Source: Pseudoalteromonas sp. Scap06 (GTDB lineage Bacteria; Pseudomonadota; Gammaproteobacteria; Enterobacterales; Alteromonadaceae). From it: a DNA stretch of 64,000 bases. Position 1 is the first letter of the stretch. Every line of letters begins with the position of its first letter. Of this stretch, positions 17,198 through 29,503 are shown one piece after another. The notes beneath the pieces were generated by a model. It saw nothing but the letters and a program-made list of their open reading frames with translations, had not been told where the DNA came from and did no database searches. Location of the stretch: the NCBI RefSeq assembly GCF_013394165.1, contig NZ_CP041330.1, positions 1,542,501-1,606,500 on the forward strand, written 5' to 3'. The position numbers and the translations under genes are program-made.

Positions 17198-19105
17198 ATG
17201 ACTGCACTACCCGTTATTGTAGGCATGGGAGGCATTAATGCCGCTGGCCGTACTTCTTTTCATCAAGGTTATCGTCGTATCGTGTTAGATAGCTTAGCGG
17301 CGCAAGCTCGCCAAGAAACGTTTTTAGGCCTTGCCACATTAATGAACTTAGTGACTACAGTAAACGGCCAACTTGAAGACAGCCAAGGTAATCATGTTGA
17401 GCAAAGCGACATTGAAGCACGCTTTGGTGAGCAAATTATTGCTGGTACATTAATTCGAAAAATTGAAAAAGAACATTTTGACGTTGATGCCACACCTTGG
17501 CAGCAAAAAATGACGTTAACGGCTTCAGATGATAGTTCAATTGTGTTTGAAACACGTCGTCGTGACTTACCATCGCCTTTACCAAGCAACTGGCAAATAG
17601 ATGACCTTGATAATAAAAAAGTAAAAGTCACGATTGCTGCTGAGCTAGATGTAAAACATGATTCAACCCGTGATAACCCGATTAAGTCGGCTGGGCAATT
17701 TCCAACCGGGTTTGATCCTGCCATTATGTATAACAGCCGCTACCAGCCGCGCGGTTTACAAGCGACCATATTTGCTGCCACCGATGCAATAAAATCAACT
17801 GGACTTGATTGGCAACATATTATGAATAGCGTAGAGCCTGACAAAATTGGTACCTATTCAGCATCGGTTATTGGTCAAATGGATGATAAAGGCTTAGGTG
17901 GATTAGTTAAAGCGCGTCAGCAGGGCGATCGTGTTAGTACTAAGCAGTTAGCGCTGGGTTTAAATACGATGTCGACCGATTTTATTAACGCCTATGTTAC
18001 TGGGAATGTGGGGACGACTTTTTCAACTTCAGGCGCATGTGCCACATTTTTATATAACTTGCGCGCTGCCGTTAACGATATTCAAGCTGGTCGTACCCGT
18101 GTTGCAGTGGTTGCAAGTGTTGAATGCGCGATTACTCCAGAAGTGGTTGAAGGTTTTGGTAATATGAGTGCGCTGGCCAATATTGAAGGTTTGCGCCGTT
18201 TAGATAATTTAAGCAATGATGATGAGCCTGATTACCGTAAAAGTAGTCGTCCATTTGGTGAGAACTGCGGTTTTACCTTAGGTGAGGGGGCTCAGGTTGC
18301 TATATTAATGGATGATGCACTGGCTCTGGAACTCGGTGCAGATATTATGGGCAGTGTGCCGGATGTATTTGTGAATGCCGATGGAGTTAAAAAGTCAATT
18401 ACCTCACCTGGGCCTGGCAATTACATCACCATGGCGAAATCAGCAGCACTTGCTACTAGCTTGTTAGGTAAAGAGGCACTGCAACAACGTAGCTTTATTT
18501 TAGCGCACGGCTCAAGTACGCCACAAAATCGTGTTACTGAATCTTTAATTTATCATAAAGTAGCGCAAACATTTGCTATTGATAACTGGAAAGTGACTGC
18601 GCCTAAAGCCTATGTAGGCCATACTATTGCGCCTGCTAGTGGCGATCAGCTTGCCATTGCGTTAGGTGTATTTAGTCATAATATTATGCCGGGTATTACC
18701 ACCATTGATAAAGTAGCCGACGATGTTTACAGCGAACATTTAGATATTCGTAATAGCCACTACGATTGTGGTGATATGGATATTGCGTTTATTAACTCAA
18801 AAGGCTTTGGTGGAAATAATGCAACTGCGACTGTGCTGAGCGCAAAAGTAACCATGCAAATGCTTGCTAAACGCCATGGTGATGCACTGATGAACAGCTA
18901 TGTTGAAAAACATAGCCAAGTAAAAGATGCACAGCATACTTACCAAACGCAAGCCGATTTAGGTCAATACTCGCTAATTTACCGTTTTGGTGATGGTTTA
19001 ATTGATGAAAATGAGATTGTTTTAGATGAGCACAGCATTACACTGCCAGGCTTTGAAAAAGCAATTACATTTAGTACAACAAATTCCTATCAAGATATGT
19101 TCTAA
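17198..19105 (+). CDS. fabY: Beta-ketoacyl-ACP synthase FabY
   Basis: 635-residue condensing enzyme of the FabY type, described in Pseudomonas aeruginosa as starting fatty-acid synthesis by joining acetyl-CoA to malonyl-ACP, a job done by FabH in E. coli. It is longer than FabB/FabF (about 410 residues) because of an N-terminal extension with GMGGINAAGRTSFHQGYRR and an insertion. The catalytic Cys281 lies in TSGACATFLYNLRA, and the two histidines in LAHGSSTPQNR and APKAYVGHTIAPASG. It has its own terminator and is transcribed alone, divergent from a GlxA-type regulator. Length and motifs make the assignment firm. Confidence 0.9.
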   Translation: MTALPVIVGMGGINAAGRTSFHQGYRRIVLDSLAAQARQETFLGLATLMNLVTTVNGQLEDSQGNHVEQSDIEARFGEQIIAGTLIRKIEKEHFDVDATPWQQKMTLTASDDSSIVFETRRRDLPSPLPSNWQIDDLDNKKVKVTIAAELDVKHDSTRDNPIKSAGQFPTGFDPAIMYNSRYQPRGLQATIFAATDAIKSTGLDWQHIMNSVEPDKIGTYSASVIGQMDDKGLGGLVKARQQGDRVSTKQLALGLNTMSTDFINAYVTGNVGTTFSTSGACATFLYNLRAAVNDIQAGRTRVAVVASVECAITPEVVEGFGNMSALANIEGLRRLDNLSNDDEPDYRKSSRPFGENCGFTLGEGAQVAILMDDALALELGADIMGSVPDVFVNADGVKKSITSPGPGNYITMAKSAALATSLLGKEALQQRSFILAHGSSTPQNRVTESLIYHKVAQTFAIDNWKVTAPKAYVGHTIAPASGDQLAIALGVFSHNIMPGITTIDKVADDVYSEHLDIRNSHYDCGDMDIAFINSKGFGGNNATATVLSAKVTMQMLAKRHGDALMNSYVEKHSQVKDAQHTYQTQADLGQYSLIYRFGDGLIDENEIVLDEHSITLPGFEKAITFSTTNSYQDMF

Positions 19106-19123
19106 GCACACATACTTGTTAGC

Positions 19124-19148
19124 AAGGCGCTTTTATAGCGCCTTTTTT
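19124..19148 (+). terminator. Intrinsic terminator after fabY
   Basis: Stem AAGGCGCT/AGCGCCTT with a 5 nt loop, followed by TTTT. It also faces the end of the convergent DUF1624 gene. Confidence 0.75.
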
Positions 19149-19157
19149 AATGTTTGT

Positions 19158-20342
19158 TCAAATATACTTAGCAATTAAACTGTGTTTATTTTTTTGCTTC
19201 CATGCTAAATAATAATTGGCAAGAACGGCTGTTAAGCCAATTACGACTGCAATAAATAGCAGTGTTGCAACATAGCTCATACCGTACCCAGTTGGTAAAC
19301 CCACCAGTGTTTCGCCATAAGTCATATCAGAAAAACTAAAGCCTAAAACAGGGATAAGTAACCAACTTATTGCATGCAGTAAATACAAGTGGGCTAAGTA
19401 CGAAAACATACTGGTTTTACCCAATACTTGTAAAAACTTTGGCGAAAAATCACTTTTTAGCTTGCTCAATAGTTTAAGCATAATTAGGCCTATACCAACG
19501 GTTAACAACATAAACTGCAGGGAAAGTGGGTATTTGGTCGGGTTTAAAAATGACATTATAGTGAGTAAATAAGAGTCACTAATCGTAAATATTGACGCGT
19601 CACCATAAAGATTAAAGCCACGCAAAAGCGTGTATAAAACTAGGCAGCTTACACCCAAAATTAAGCCATAATCCATAACTCGGTTACTGTATTGCTTGGC
19701 TTTGTAATAAACACCTGCACAATAGGCTAACGCCATTAACCCAACAATAGGAGCTACGGGGTAGGTGGTTCTAATTTTAAAGTTAAAAGGAAGTTCGAGT
19801 ACATTTTTTTGATGTAAAACAGACCATATCGTATTTGCGATTGTATTTGGCTCAAAGTTGACGGCATCAAATAAGTTGTGGCCAAATACTAAAATTAAGC
19901 CCATGGCAAAAATCGCATACAGACCGATTAAACGTAAAAGCCCCAGAATAATAAATCCCCAACCTATCGCCCAAATAACCTGAGCGTATAACATTGGAAA
20001 CAGTGGATTAAAGCTCCAAGACCACGACACAATAGTAAATTCAAATAATATAAGGACTAGTCCACGTATAATTAAACTTTTTGAAAAAGCTTGCGTGGAA
20101 GTGTATTTATGCTCGGTTATTGCAGCTGAAAGGCCCGCTAAAAATACAAATAATGGCGCACAAAAGTGCGATATAAAACGAGTGAAAAAAGTAAGCGCAT
20201 CTGTTCCTGGTATGGTCATGGGATCGGTCACTGAATAATTTAGACAATAATACATTCCGTGATCAATCACCATAAATATAATAATAAGACCTCTGAGTAA
20301 GTCTATATGGTGTAAACGATTTTGAGATAAAGGTAATGACAT
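19158..20342 (-). CDS. DUF1624 / heparan-alpha-glucosaminide N-acetyltransferase-like membrane protein
   Basis: 394 residues with about ten membrane helices. The N-terminus HHIDLLRGLIIIFMVIDHGM and FFTRFISHFCAPLFVFLAG are the hallmark of DUF1624, related to the lysosomal heparan acetyltransferase and the YeiB group. Such proteins are thought to move acetyl groups across the membrane to a sugar, but no bacterial substrate is known. Transcribed alone; the 200 bp upstream of its start is very AT-rich and shared with the divergent small lipoprotein gene. Confidence 0.8.
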   Translation of the reverse strand: MSLPLSQNRLHHIDLLRGLIIIFMVIDHGMYYCLNYSVTDPMTIPGTDALTFFTRFISHFCAPLFVFLAGLSAAITEHKYTSTQAFSKSLIIRGLVLILFEFTIVSWSWSFNPLFPMLYAQVIWAIGWGFIILGLLRLIGLYAIFAMGLILVFGHNLFDAVNFEPNTIANTIWSVLHQKNVLELPFNFKIRTTYPVAPIVGLMALAYCAGVYYKAKQYSNRVMDYGLILGVSCLVLYTLLRGFNLYGDASIFTISDSYLLTIMSFLNPTKYPLSLQFMLLTVGIGLIMLKLLSKLKSDFSPKFLQVLGKTSMFSYLAHLYLLHAISWLLIPVLGFSFSDMTYGETLVGLPTGYGMSYVATLLFIAVVIGLTAVLANYYLAWKQKNKHSLIAKYI

Positions 20343-20545
20343 AAATATGCTTTGGTATGGATGAAAAAAACGAGTTTAATTATATGTTATATTATATCAT
20401 TTTGCGAGAGTGATAATAAAATACTTTAGTATAAATTATGTTGTAAACAATTTTTACTTACTAACAGATTTTTACAGTTTTACTTTTTTAATGGAGTTAC
20501 TCTATTAACTAAATAGTTAAAGTTGAAGCTACTAAAGGGTTAAAC

Positions 20546-20920
20546 ATGAAAAAAATATTTTTTTTATCACTATTGCTGATGCTTAATGGCTGTACATTTT
20601 TTGGCGTTATGTTGGATGGACAAGCAGCCTCAAATGCACAAGAAAATCAGCGGATGAAAAATCCAGCTCGGTCTACTCCTTATGAAAATCCATTTGAGCC
20701 AGTTCCCGTTGATAAGGACGGATTTTCTTTTGCAGAGCTAGGTTTAAAAATAGACTCTGCAGTATTTAGTTTAGTAAAAGGAGATGACGGTGTGATTAGA
20801 AAATGTAGGCAGGTTACTAAGGTCTTAAAAGAATGTGTAGAAGTAGATAAATCTACTCTACACAGTAATGAATCTAAGCAGTTAAAAACTGATGATGAAA
20901 TAATAAGTGTTGGTCTATAA
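20546..20920 (+). CDS. Small predicted lipoprotein, unknown function
   Basis: 124 residues. MKKIFFLSLLLMLNGC is a lipoprotein signal with the lipid-attachment cysteine at 16, so the mature protein is a membrane-anchored peptide of about 108 residues. It is polar and carries two more cysteines (IRKCRQV, LKECVEV) that could form a disulfide. Not recognised. Its last 47 bases overlap the end of fghA on the opposite strand. Base composition is AT-rich like the surrounding gap. Confidence 0.6.
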   Translation: MKKIFFLSLLLMLNGCTFFGVMLDGQAASNAQENQRMKNPARSTPYENPFEPVPVDKDGFSFAELGLKIDSAVFSLVKGDDGVIRKCRQVTKVLKECVEVDKSTLHSNESKQLKTDDEIISVGL

Positions 20921-21716
20921 AACTACTAATGAAATAGTAACTATGGTCGTAGCCAGCTTGCATTTCGAGTGTTAACGGATAGCCCTTCTGTGTAGCTACA
21001 GTTACTAACTTTTGTGGCTTAAGTTGCTCATCTAAAAAGTTATCTGCATCACCTTGGCTAACCAACATAGGTAAATAATCAGCTTGTTTGGCTTGTTGCA
21101 TTAATTCGCAGCTATCATATTCTGCCCAGACTGATTTATCAGTACCTAAGTAGCCAGTAAAAGCTTTAACACCCCAAGGACAATCTATCGGGTTTACAAT
21201 TGGGCTAAATGCTGTAGCGCTGGTATAAGCTTTAGGATTTTTAAGGGCAATTATTAATGCGCCGTGGCCACCCATAGAATGCCCAGAAATTGCTTTTTTA
21301 GTTGTTACTGGAAAATGTTGCTCTATTAATGCAGGTAGTTCCTTCACCACATAATCGTACATATTAAAATGAGTATTGTAAGGTGCCTGCGTTGCATTGA
21401 CGTAAAACCCTGCACCTTGGGCAAAATCGTAGCTATCTTCGTTAGGAACGTTTTCACCACGCGGACTGGTATCAGGTGCGACAATAGCGATGCCTAGCTC
21501 TGCCGCTTTTTTAAACGCGCCTGCTTTTTGCATAAAGTTTTCATCGGTACAGGTTAATCCTGATAACCAATAAAGTACTGGTACTTTATTTTTTTCACTG
21601 GCGCCTGGTGGTAAAAATACCGCAAAACGCATGCTGCAATGGGTGCTTGAGGAAGTATGGCTATACTGCTTATGCCAGCCACCAGCCACTTTTGCCGTTG
21701 AGATATTTTCTAACAT
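20874..21716 (-). CDS. fghA: S-formylglutathione hydrolase
   Basis: Second step of glutathione-dependent formaldehyde oxidation: it hydrolyses S-formylglutathione to formate and glutathione in the cytoplasm. 280 residues, normal for the esterase D family. The nucleophile serine sits in ISGHSMGGHGALI and the catalytic histidine in QAGYDHSYYFISSF; WLSGLTCTDENF is the conserved oxyanion and substrate region. It lies 58 bp downstream of adhC, which makes its substrate, so the two form one operon. A hairpin with a short T tract lies between them. Confidence 0.95.
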   Translation of the reverse strand: MLENISTAKVAGGWHKQYSHTSSSTHCSMRFAVFLPPGASEKNKVPVLYWLSGLTCTDENFMQKAGAFKKAAELGIAIVAPDTSPRGENVPNEDSYDFAQGAGFYVNATQAPYNTHFNMYDYVVKELPALIEQHFPVTTKKAISGHSMGGHGALIIALKNPKAYTSATAFSPIVNPIDCPWGVKAFTGYLGTDKSVWAEYDSCELMQQAKQADYLPMLVSQGDADNFLDEQLKPQKLVTVATQKGYPLTLEMQAGYDHSYYFISSFIDQHLLFHHQFLTA

Positions 21717-21725
21717 AACAATCCT

Positions 21726-21753
21726 TAAAAGCCGTTACTTAATAGCAACGGCT
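21726..21753 (-). terminator. Intercistronic hairpin between adhC and fghA
   Basis: On the minus strand AGCCGTT (21753-21747) pairs with AACGGCT (21736-21730), followed by TTTTAAGGA, which contains the fghA ribosome site. It is weak as a terminator and may lower fghA expression relative to adhC. Confidence 0.35.
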
Positions 21754-21774
21754 GGTAATGGTGATTAAAAGAAA

Positions 21775-23010
<1,236 letters not shown>

Positions 23011-23029
23011 TTACAGTATGGTAATAATA

Positions 23030-23899
23030 ATGCGTTGGGAAGGGATTGATGAGTTTATTTCTGTTGGCGAAGAGGGAAGTTTCACTCAAGCTGCACAGGC
23101 GTTGGGTCTATCGGTTGCCCATATTAGCCGCCATGTTACTAAGCTTGAGCAACGGTTAAATACCCAACTTTTAACGCGTACGACCCGAAAGGTGGTATTA
23201 ACCAAAGAAGGTGAGCAGTTTTTACACCAAGTAAAACATTTACAACACGCTATGGATGAAGCCACTCAGGGGCTCGCGTCTGTGCAAACATCCCCTAAAG
23301 GTAAAATTAAATTAACCGCACCGGTTATGTATGGTGAAAGTTTTATTATGCCGATAGTGCATTCGTTTATGCATGATCACCCCGAGGTAGAAGTAATCGC
23401 AACGCTCTCTAACGAGCAAGAAAACTTGCTGGAGGGCGGCTTTGATTTAGCCATTCGATTAGGCCATTTAAAAGATTCGAGTTTAAAAGCGCGACGCTTG
23501 AGCTCTCGGCGATTTATTATGTGTGCTGCACCAAGCTATTTAGCGCGTTTTGGCGAACCCCATACGTTAGGTGAACTTAACCAGCATCAATGCTTAATTG
23601 GTAACAGTAGTTATTGGCGAGTAAATGAAAATAATCGTGACAAACATATTAAAGTAGCTGGGCGGTTGCATTGCAATAGCGGTTGGGCACTGGTTGACGG
23701 CGCTAAAAAAGGGTTGGGTATTGTTCAGTTGCCGGATTACTACATAGAGAATGAAATAAAAACAGGGCAGTTAGTACCAATATTAACAGCCTATCAACCT
23801 CAACAAGAGGGGGTGTGGGGGCTTTATCCTCCTCGGCAATTTGTTGCTACTAATGTACGAGTATTACTTGATTATCTAGTAACAGGATTAAAAGTTTAG
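23030..23899 (+). CDS. LysR-family transcription regulator, probable regulator of adhC-fghA
   Basis: The N-terminal winged helix-turn-helix is WEGIDEFISVGEEGSFTQAA followed by SVAHISRHVTKLEQRL and TTRKVVLTKEGEQF. The rest is the usual periplasmic-binding-like effector domain. The start is set at the ATG giving MRWEGIDEF, as LysR proteins begin close to the helix-turn-helix; upstream in-frame starts (22946, 23018) lack support. The divergent arrangement with adhC and the palindrome between them suggest it senses formaldehyde, its glutathione adduct or a related signal. That is inference from context. Confidence 0.85.
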   Translation: MRWEGIDEFISVGEEGSFTQAAQALGLSVAHISRHVTKLEQRLNTQLLTRTTRKVVLTKEGEQFLHQVKHLQHAMDEATQGLASVQTSPKGKIKLTAPVMYGESFIMPIVHSFMHDHPEVEVIATLSNEQENLLEGGFDLAIRLGHLKDSSLKARRLSSRRFIMCAAPSYLARFGEPHTLGELNQHQCLIGNSSYWRVNENNRDKHIKVAGRLHCNSGWALVDGAKKGLGIVQLPDYYIENEIKTGQLVPILTAYQPQQEGVWGLYPPRQFVATNVRVLLDYLVTGLKV

Positions 23900-24035
23900 C
23901 TTGGCTTAGTGATTTGCTTATAATATAGCCAAGTATAAGATTTATAAATTATTTCTTACATTTATGGTGATATTCAATTGCGCTGAGTTCGTGCTACTAT
24001 AAAGCCACACTTTTAGCATTAATGTTTTAATTAAT

Positions 24036-25253
24036 ATGTTTCAACCTGTTAGCCTGTTTATCGGACTTAGATATAGTCGCTCTTCCAAAGGCAATGCGTT
24101 TATTTCGTTTATTTCTTTTTTTTCTATTGCAGGTATAGCGATTGGTTTAATGGCGCTCTTTACAGTAAGTAGTGTCATGAACGGTTTTGAAAGCAGCCTG
24201 AAAATGAATATGCTCGGACTCATTCCACACGTTGAAGTGCAGGCAAAACAACACTCTAAAACGCAAATGAATACTCTTAAAGCTGATCTTGAGCAATCAC
24301 CGTATGTTGAACATGTTAGTTTATACCGCCATGGTGAAGCTATACTACAAACAAATAAAGACCTGCATGGTGTGCTGCTGCAAGGGCTCTATGATAATGA
24401 TGGCTCGCTTTATAAAATCACTGACAAAGTAGTGCAGGGGAATTGGCAAAGTGTATTAAATAATAATTATCACATTGCTATTAGCCGTTATCTAAGCCGT
24501 AAACTCGGCGTTAGCTTGGGCGATAAACTGCGCGTTATTATGCCCAATGCGTCAACTTATACACCCCTTGGTCGTGTCCCTAGCCAGCGTTTATTCAAAA
24601 TTGCTGCAATTTACGAAACTGGTTCAGAAATTGACATGGGACTGGCATTTACCAGTGGTGTGTCATTGCAACGAGTATTAAAGCAAAGTAGCTCTACACC
24701 CCCTAATTTAAGTGTGTCACTGCATGAGCCATTTGCACTTGATGAATTTATTCAAGACAGCCAACTTATTCTGAAGAATTTTAAATACACCGATTGGCGC
24801 AGTAGCCAAGGCACTTTATTTGCCGCTGTGGCGATGGAGAAACGCATTATGTCTATGTTATTGGGCTTAATCGTGCTGGTGGCGGTGTTCAATATTGTGT
24901 CGGCGCTCACCATGATGGTGAGTGAAAAACAAAGCGAAGTTGCGATACTGCAGACACTAGGGCTAACGCCAAGCCAAGTACAAACTGTATTTATGGTTCA
25001 AGGTTTATATAACGGTGTGATTGGTACGGCAGTAGGTGCCTCTTTAGGTATTTTATTTAGCTTATATATTAATGAACTGCTGGCGTTGGTTGGCTTAAAT
25101 TTATTATCGGGGATTTCACTGCCGGTCAAATTTGATGCGCTTAGCTTAAGTGTGATTGCGCTTTTAAGCTTAGCCATGAGCTTTTTAGCGACTTTATATC
25201 CCGCGCGCCAGGCCGCTAAAGTAAACCCAGCCGAGGTATTACGTTATGAATGA
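24036..25253 (+). CDS. lolC: Lipoprotein-releasing ABC transporter permease LolC
   Basis: Inner-membrane permease of the LolCDE complex, which extracts outer-membrane lipoproteins and hands them to LolA. 405 residues with one N-terminal helix (about 22-45; NAFISFISFFSIAGIAIGLM), a large periplasmic domain, and three C-terminal helices of the FtsX/MacB fold. SVMNGFESSL is the conserved post-helix motif. First gene of a tight operon: it overlaps lolD by 8 nt. LolC versus LolE is assigned from gene order. Confidence 0.9.
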   Translation: MFQPVSLFIGLRYSRSSKGNAFISFISFFSIAGIAIGLMALFTVSSVMNGFESSLKMNMLGLIPHVEVQAKQHSKTQMNTLKADLEQSPYVEHVSLYRHGEAILQTNKDLHGVLLQGLYDNDGSLYKITDKVVQGNWQSVLNNNYHIAISRYLSRKLGVSLGDKLRVIMPNASTYTPLGRVPSQRLFKIAAIYETGSEIDMGLAFTSGVSLQRVLKQSSSTPPNLSVSLHEPFALDEFIQDSQLILKNFKYTDWRSSQGTLFAAVAMEKRIMSMLLGLIVLVAVFNIVSALTMMVSEKQSEVAILQTLGLTPSQVQTVFMVQGLYNGVIGTAVGASLGILFSLYINELLALVGLNLLSGISLPVKFDALSLSVIALLSLAMSFLATLYPARQAAKVNPAEVLRYE

Positions 25254-25944
25254 TTTAGTAATTAGTTGTGAACAAATAAGTAAAGTGTACCAAGACGGGC
25301 AAAACCAAGTTGAGGTATTAAAAGGGGTTGATTTAGCCCTAACCCAAGGTGAAATGCTAGCTATTGTAGGTAGCTCAGGTTCAGGTAAAAGTACCTTATT
25401 ACATATTTTGGGTACCTTAGATACCGCCAGTTCTGGCAGTGCAAAAATCAAAAACCAAGATGTGGCTAAACTTTCTCGCAGCCAACAAGCCGCGTTTAGA
25501 AATCAAAACTTAGGGTTTATTTACCAATTTCATCATTTATTAATGGAATTTAGTGCGGTTGAAAATGTTGCTATGCCACTGTTAATAAAAGGCTTGAGTG
25601 CCAAAGAAGCAAATGTAAAAGCGCTCGACATGCTCGATAAAGTCGGCCTTGCGCACAGAAGTAGCCATAAACCGTCGGCACTTTCTGGTGGCGAACGCCA
25701 ACGTGTTGCCATAGCGCGTGCTTTAGTGACTGAGCCTGCACTGGTTCTTGCAGATGAGCCAACGGGTAATTTAGATAAGCAAAACGCGATTAAAATTTAC
25801 GATTTAATTAATCAGCTAAATAAAAGTTTAAACACCAGTTTTGTGGTGGTGACTCATGATTTAGAGCTTGCCGACAAGCTGGGTAAAATAGCGTATTTAG
25901 ATGATGGTAAATTATCAATAAAAGAGTCAAACCATGTTGCTTAG
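25246..25944 (+). CDS. lolD: Lipoprotein-releasing ABC transporter ATPase LolD
   Basis: Cytoplasmic ATPase powering LolCE. 232 residues with Walker A GSSGSGKSTLL, signature LSGGERQRVAIARAL, Walker B LVLADEPTGNLD and H-loop VVVTHD. The Q-loop region FIYQFHHLLMEFSAVEN is the segment characteristic of LolD, separating it from FtsE and MacB ATPases. It overlaps lolC by 8 nt and lolE by 11 nt, so all three subunits are co-translated. Confidence 0.94.
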   Translation: MNDLVISCEQISKVYQDGQNQVEVLKGVDLALTQGEMLAIVGSSGSGKSTLLHILGTLDTASSGSAKIKNQDVAKLSRSQQAAFRNQNLGFIYQFHHLLMEFSAVENVAMPLLIKGLSAKEANVKALDMLDKVGLAHRSSHKPSALSGGERQRVAIARALVTEPALVLADEPTGNLDKQNAIKIYDLINQLNKSLNTSFVVVTHDLELADKLGKIAYLDDGKLSIKESNHVA

Positions 25945-27178
25945 TGCCTTTATAAGTAAACGTTTCAGAGCCTATTCAGGCCATAAAGATGAAAAAAACG
26001 CGTTTGTTAGTTTTATTGCTAAGGCATCTACTATTGGTATTTTACTTGGTGTTGCCGTTTTAATTGTGGCGTTATCGGTGATCAATGGTTTTGAACAACA
26101 ATTGGTTCATCGTTTATTAAGTGTAGTGCCACAAGTTGAATATGTAGCACCAAGCAGGCCGATTGCTGATTGGCCCAGCAAAGTCGAAAAATTAAAACAG
26201 CAACCACAAGTAACAGGAGCAGCCCCATTTATAGCAGTAAATGGTATGGCGCAATTTAAAAGCCAATTAAAAGCAGTTGAAATACGAGGTGTTGAGCCTT
26301 CGCTAGAGAGCGACGTATCAGCGGTTAACCAATTTACACAAGGTAAATTAGTCAGTCAGCTAGCACTTGAGGATGTTATTTTAGGCAAGCAAATTGTCAC
26401 TCAACTTAATATATCAATAGGCGACAATGTCACTTTATTGATCCCACAAATTAGTGAAAAAGGACAATCATTACTTGCGCCAAAACGGGTTACGTTAACA
26501 CTCGCAGGCATTATAGAAATGGGCGGGCCTATTGATAGCAGTGCCGCGTTTATTCACCTTAGCAAAGCACAACAAACCTTAGGTTACGATCAAAGCCAAG
26601 TAACCGGCCTACGTTTACGGGTTGATGATGTGTTTGCAGCGCACCAAATAGCGTTGAGAGTAGGGCAAACTGTTACTGATTACGTGTATATATCGAGTTG
26701 GTTTAGAACCCAAGGCAGCTTGTATCAAGACATTCAAATGGTGCGCACGATTGTTTATATTGTGGTGTTTTTAATTATTGCAGTCGCCAGTTTTAACATT
26801 GTTTCGTCATTAGTGATGGAAGTGCGCGAAAAAGAAGGCAATATTGCCATTTTAAAAACCATGGGTGCCAAAGACAGTACCATATTGGCTACTTTTGTAA
26901 TGCAAGGCTTAACTCAAGCATTTGTTGGCGTAGTTTTAGGCTCTATTATTGGCGTTATTCTAGCAATCAATATTAGTGAGCTCTTTACTTGGCTGAGTTT
27001 ATTGCTGGGTGAAAATCCGCTAGAAGGTGTGTATTTTATCGAATTCTTACCGAGTAAATTAGTTTGGCAAGATATAGTGTTAACTGTTATTGCCACCTTT
27101 GTGCTTGCAATATTGGCGACGCTGTATCCAGCATGGCAAGCAACACGTGTTGATCCGGCAAAAGTATTGGGTAATTAA
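25934..27178 (+). CDS. lolE: Lipoprotein-releasing ABC transporter permease LolE
   Basis: Second permease of LolCDE, 414 residues. It begins FISKRFRAYSGHKDEKNAFV, then the first helix (ASTIGILLGVAVLIVALSVI) and NGFEQQLVHRLLSVVPQVEY. A periplasmic domain and three C-terminal helices follow, ending in the family TLYPAWQATRVDPAKVL. No Shine-Dalgarno is needed because of the 11 nt overlap with lolD. Essential in most Gram-negative bacteria. Confidence 0.92.
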   Translation: MLLSAFISKRFRAYSGHKDEKNAFVSFIAKASTIGILLGVAVLIVALSVINGFEQQLVHRLLSVVPQVEYVAPSRPIADWPSKVEKLKQQPQVTGAAPFIAVNGMAQFKSQLKAVEIRGVEPSLESDVSAVNQFTQGKLVSQLALEDVILGKQIVTQLNISIGDNVTLLIPQISEKGQSLLAPKRVTLTLAGIIEMGGPIDSSAAFIHLSKAQQTLGYDQSQVTGLRLRVDDVFAAHQIALRVGQTVTDYVYISSWFRTQGSLYQDIQMVRTIVYIVVFLIIAVASFNIVSSLVMEVREKEGNIAILKTMGAKDSTILATFVMQGLTQAFVGVVLGSIIGVILAINISELFTWLSLLLGENPLEGVYFIEFLPSKLVWQDIVLTVIATFVLAILATLYPAWQATRVDPAKVLGN

Positions 27179-27276
27179 ACACAGTATTTAATAGGGCGCT
27201 TAGTGTAACTCTGATAAACTGCGCCGCTATTAAACAGCTTTTGTTTGCTGAGCACTTATTTTACCTGGGATTTACT

Positions 27277-27750
27277 TTGACAAATAACGATATTTTACGC
27301 CGTATTCGCTACACCTTTGATTTAACCGATTCAGCAATGGTTGACGTGTTCGCCGCTGCAGAGCACAGCGTCAGCACAGAGCAGGTGATTGCATGGTTAA
27401 CTAAAGAGGGCGAGCAAGGTTACACCCCAATAAGTGACACCGAATTTGCGGTATTTTTAAATGGCTTTATAAATACCAAGCGCGGTAAACGTGACGGTGA
27501 GCAGCCAATCCCAGAGACTAAATTAAACAATAATATTATTTTTATGAAATTACGTATTGCTTTAAATATGAAAGCAGAGGACGTAATTGCCACACTCGCA
27601 TTAGTTGATTTTGATTTAAGTAAGCATGAACTCAGTGCATTTTCACGTAAAGTTGAAAACAAACATTACCGTGTGTGTAACGATCAAGTTTTACGTTTAT
27701 TTTTAACCGGTGTGCAGCGTACTTTTCGCCCAGATGGCGAAAAAGCTTAA
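27277..27750 (+). CDS. yehS: DUF1456 family protein YehS
   Basis: Small cytoplasmic protein of two repeated helical domains, each opening NND/NNN-I-x(2)-(K/R)-(L/I)-R: NNDILRRIRYTFDL near residue 3 and NNNIIFMKLRIALNM near residue 86. This duplication is typical of YehS. The start is put at TTG 27277, giving MTNNDILRRIRY, because GGGA precedes it and relatives begin at that motif; a TTG at 27241 would add 12 unrelated residues. Function unknown in any organism I can name. Confidence 0.85.
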   Translation: MTNNDILRRIRYTFDLTDSAMVDVFAAAEHSVSTEQVIAWLTKEGEQGYTPISDTEFAVFLNGFINTKRGKRDGEQPIPETKLNNNIIFMKLRIALNMKAEDVIATLALVDFDLSKHELSAFSRKVENKHYRVCNDQVLRLFLTGVQRTFRPDGEKA

Positions 27751-27760
27751 TGTATTTTAT

Positions 27761-27781
27761 GGAGGTTGGTTAGCAACCTCC
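27761..27781 (+). terminator. Hairpin after yehS
   Basis: GGAGGTTG/CAACCTCC, 8 bp stem with a 5 nt loop, 11 nt after the yehS stop. No good T tract follows, so termination may be weak or Rho-assisted. Confidence 0.45.
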
Positions 27782-29503
<1,722 letters not shown>

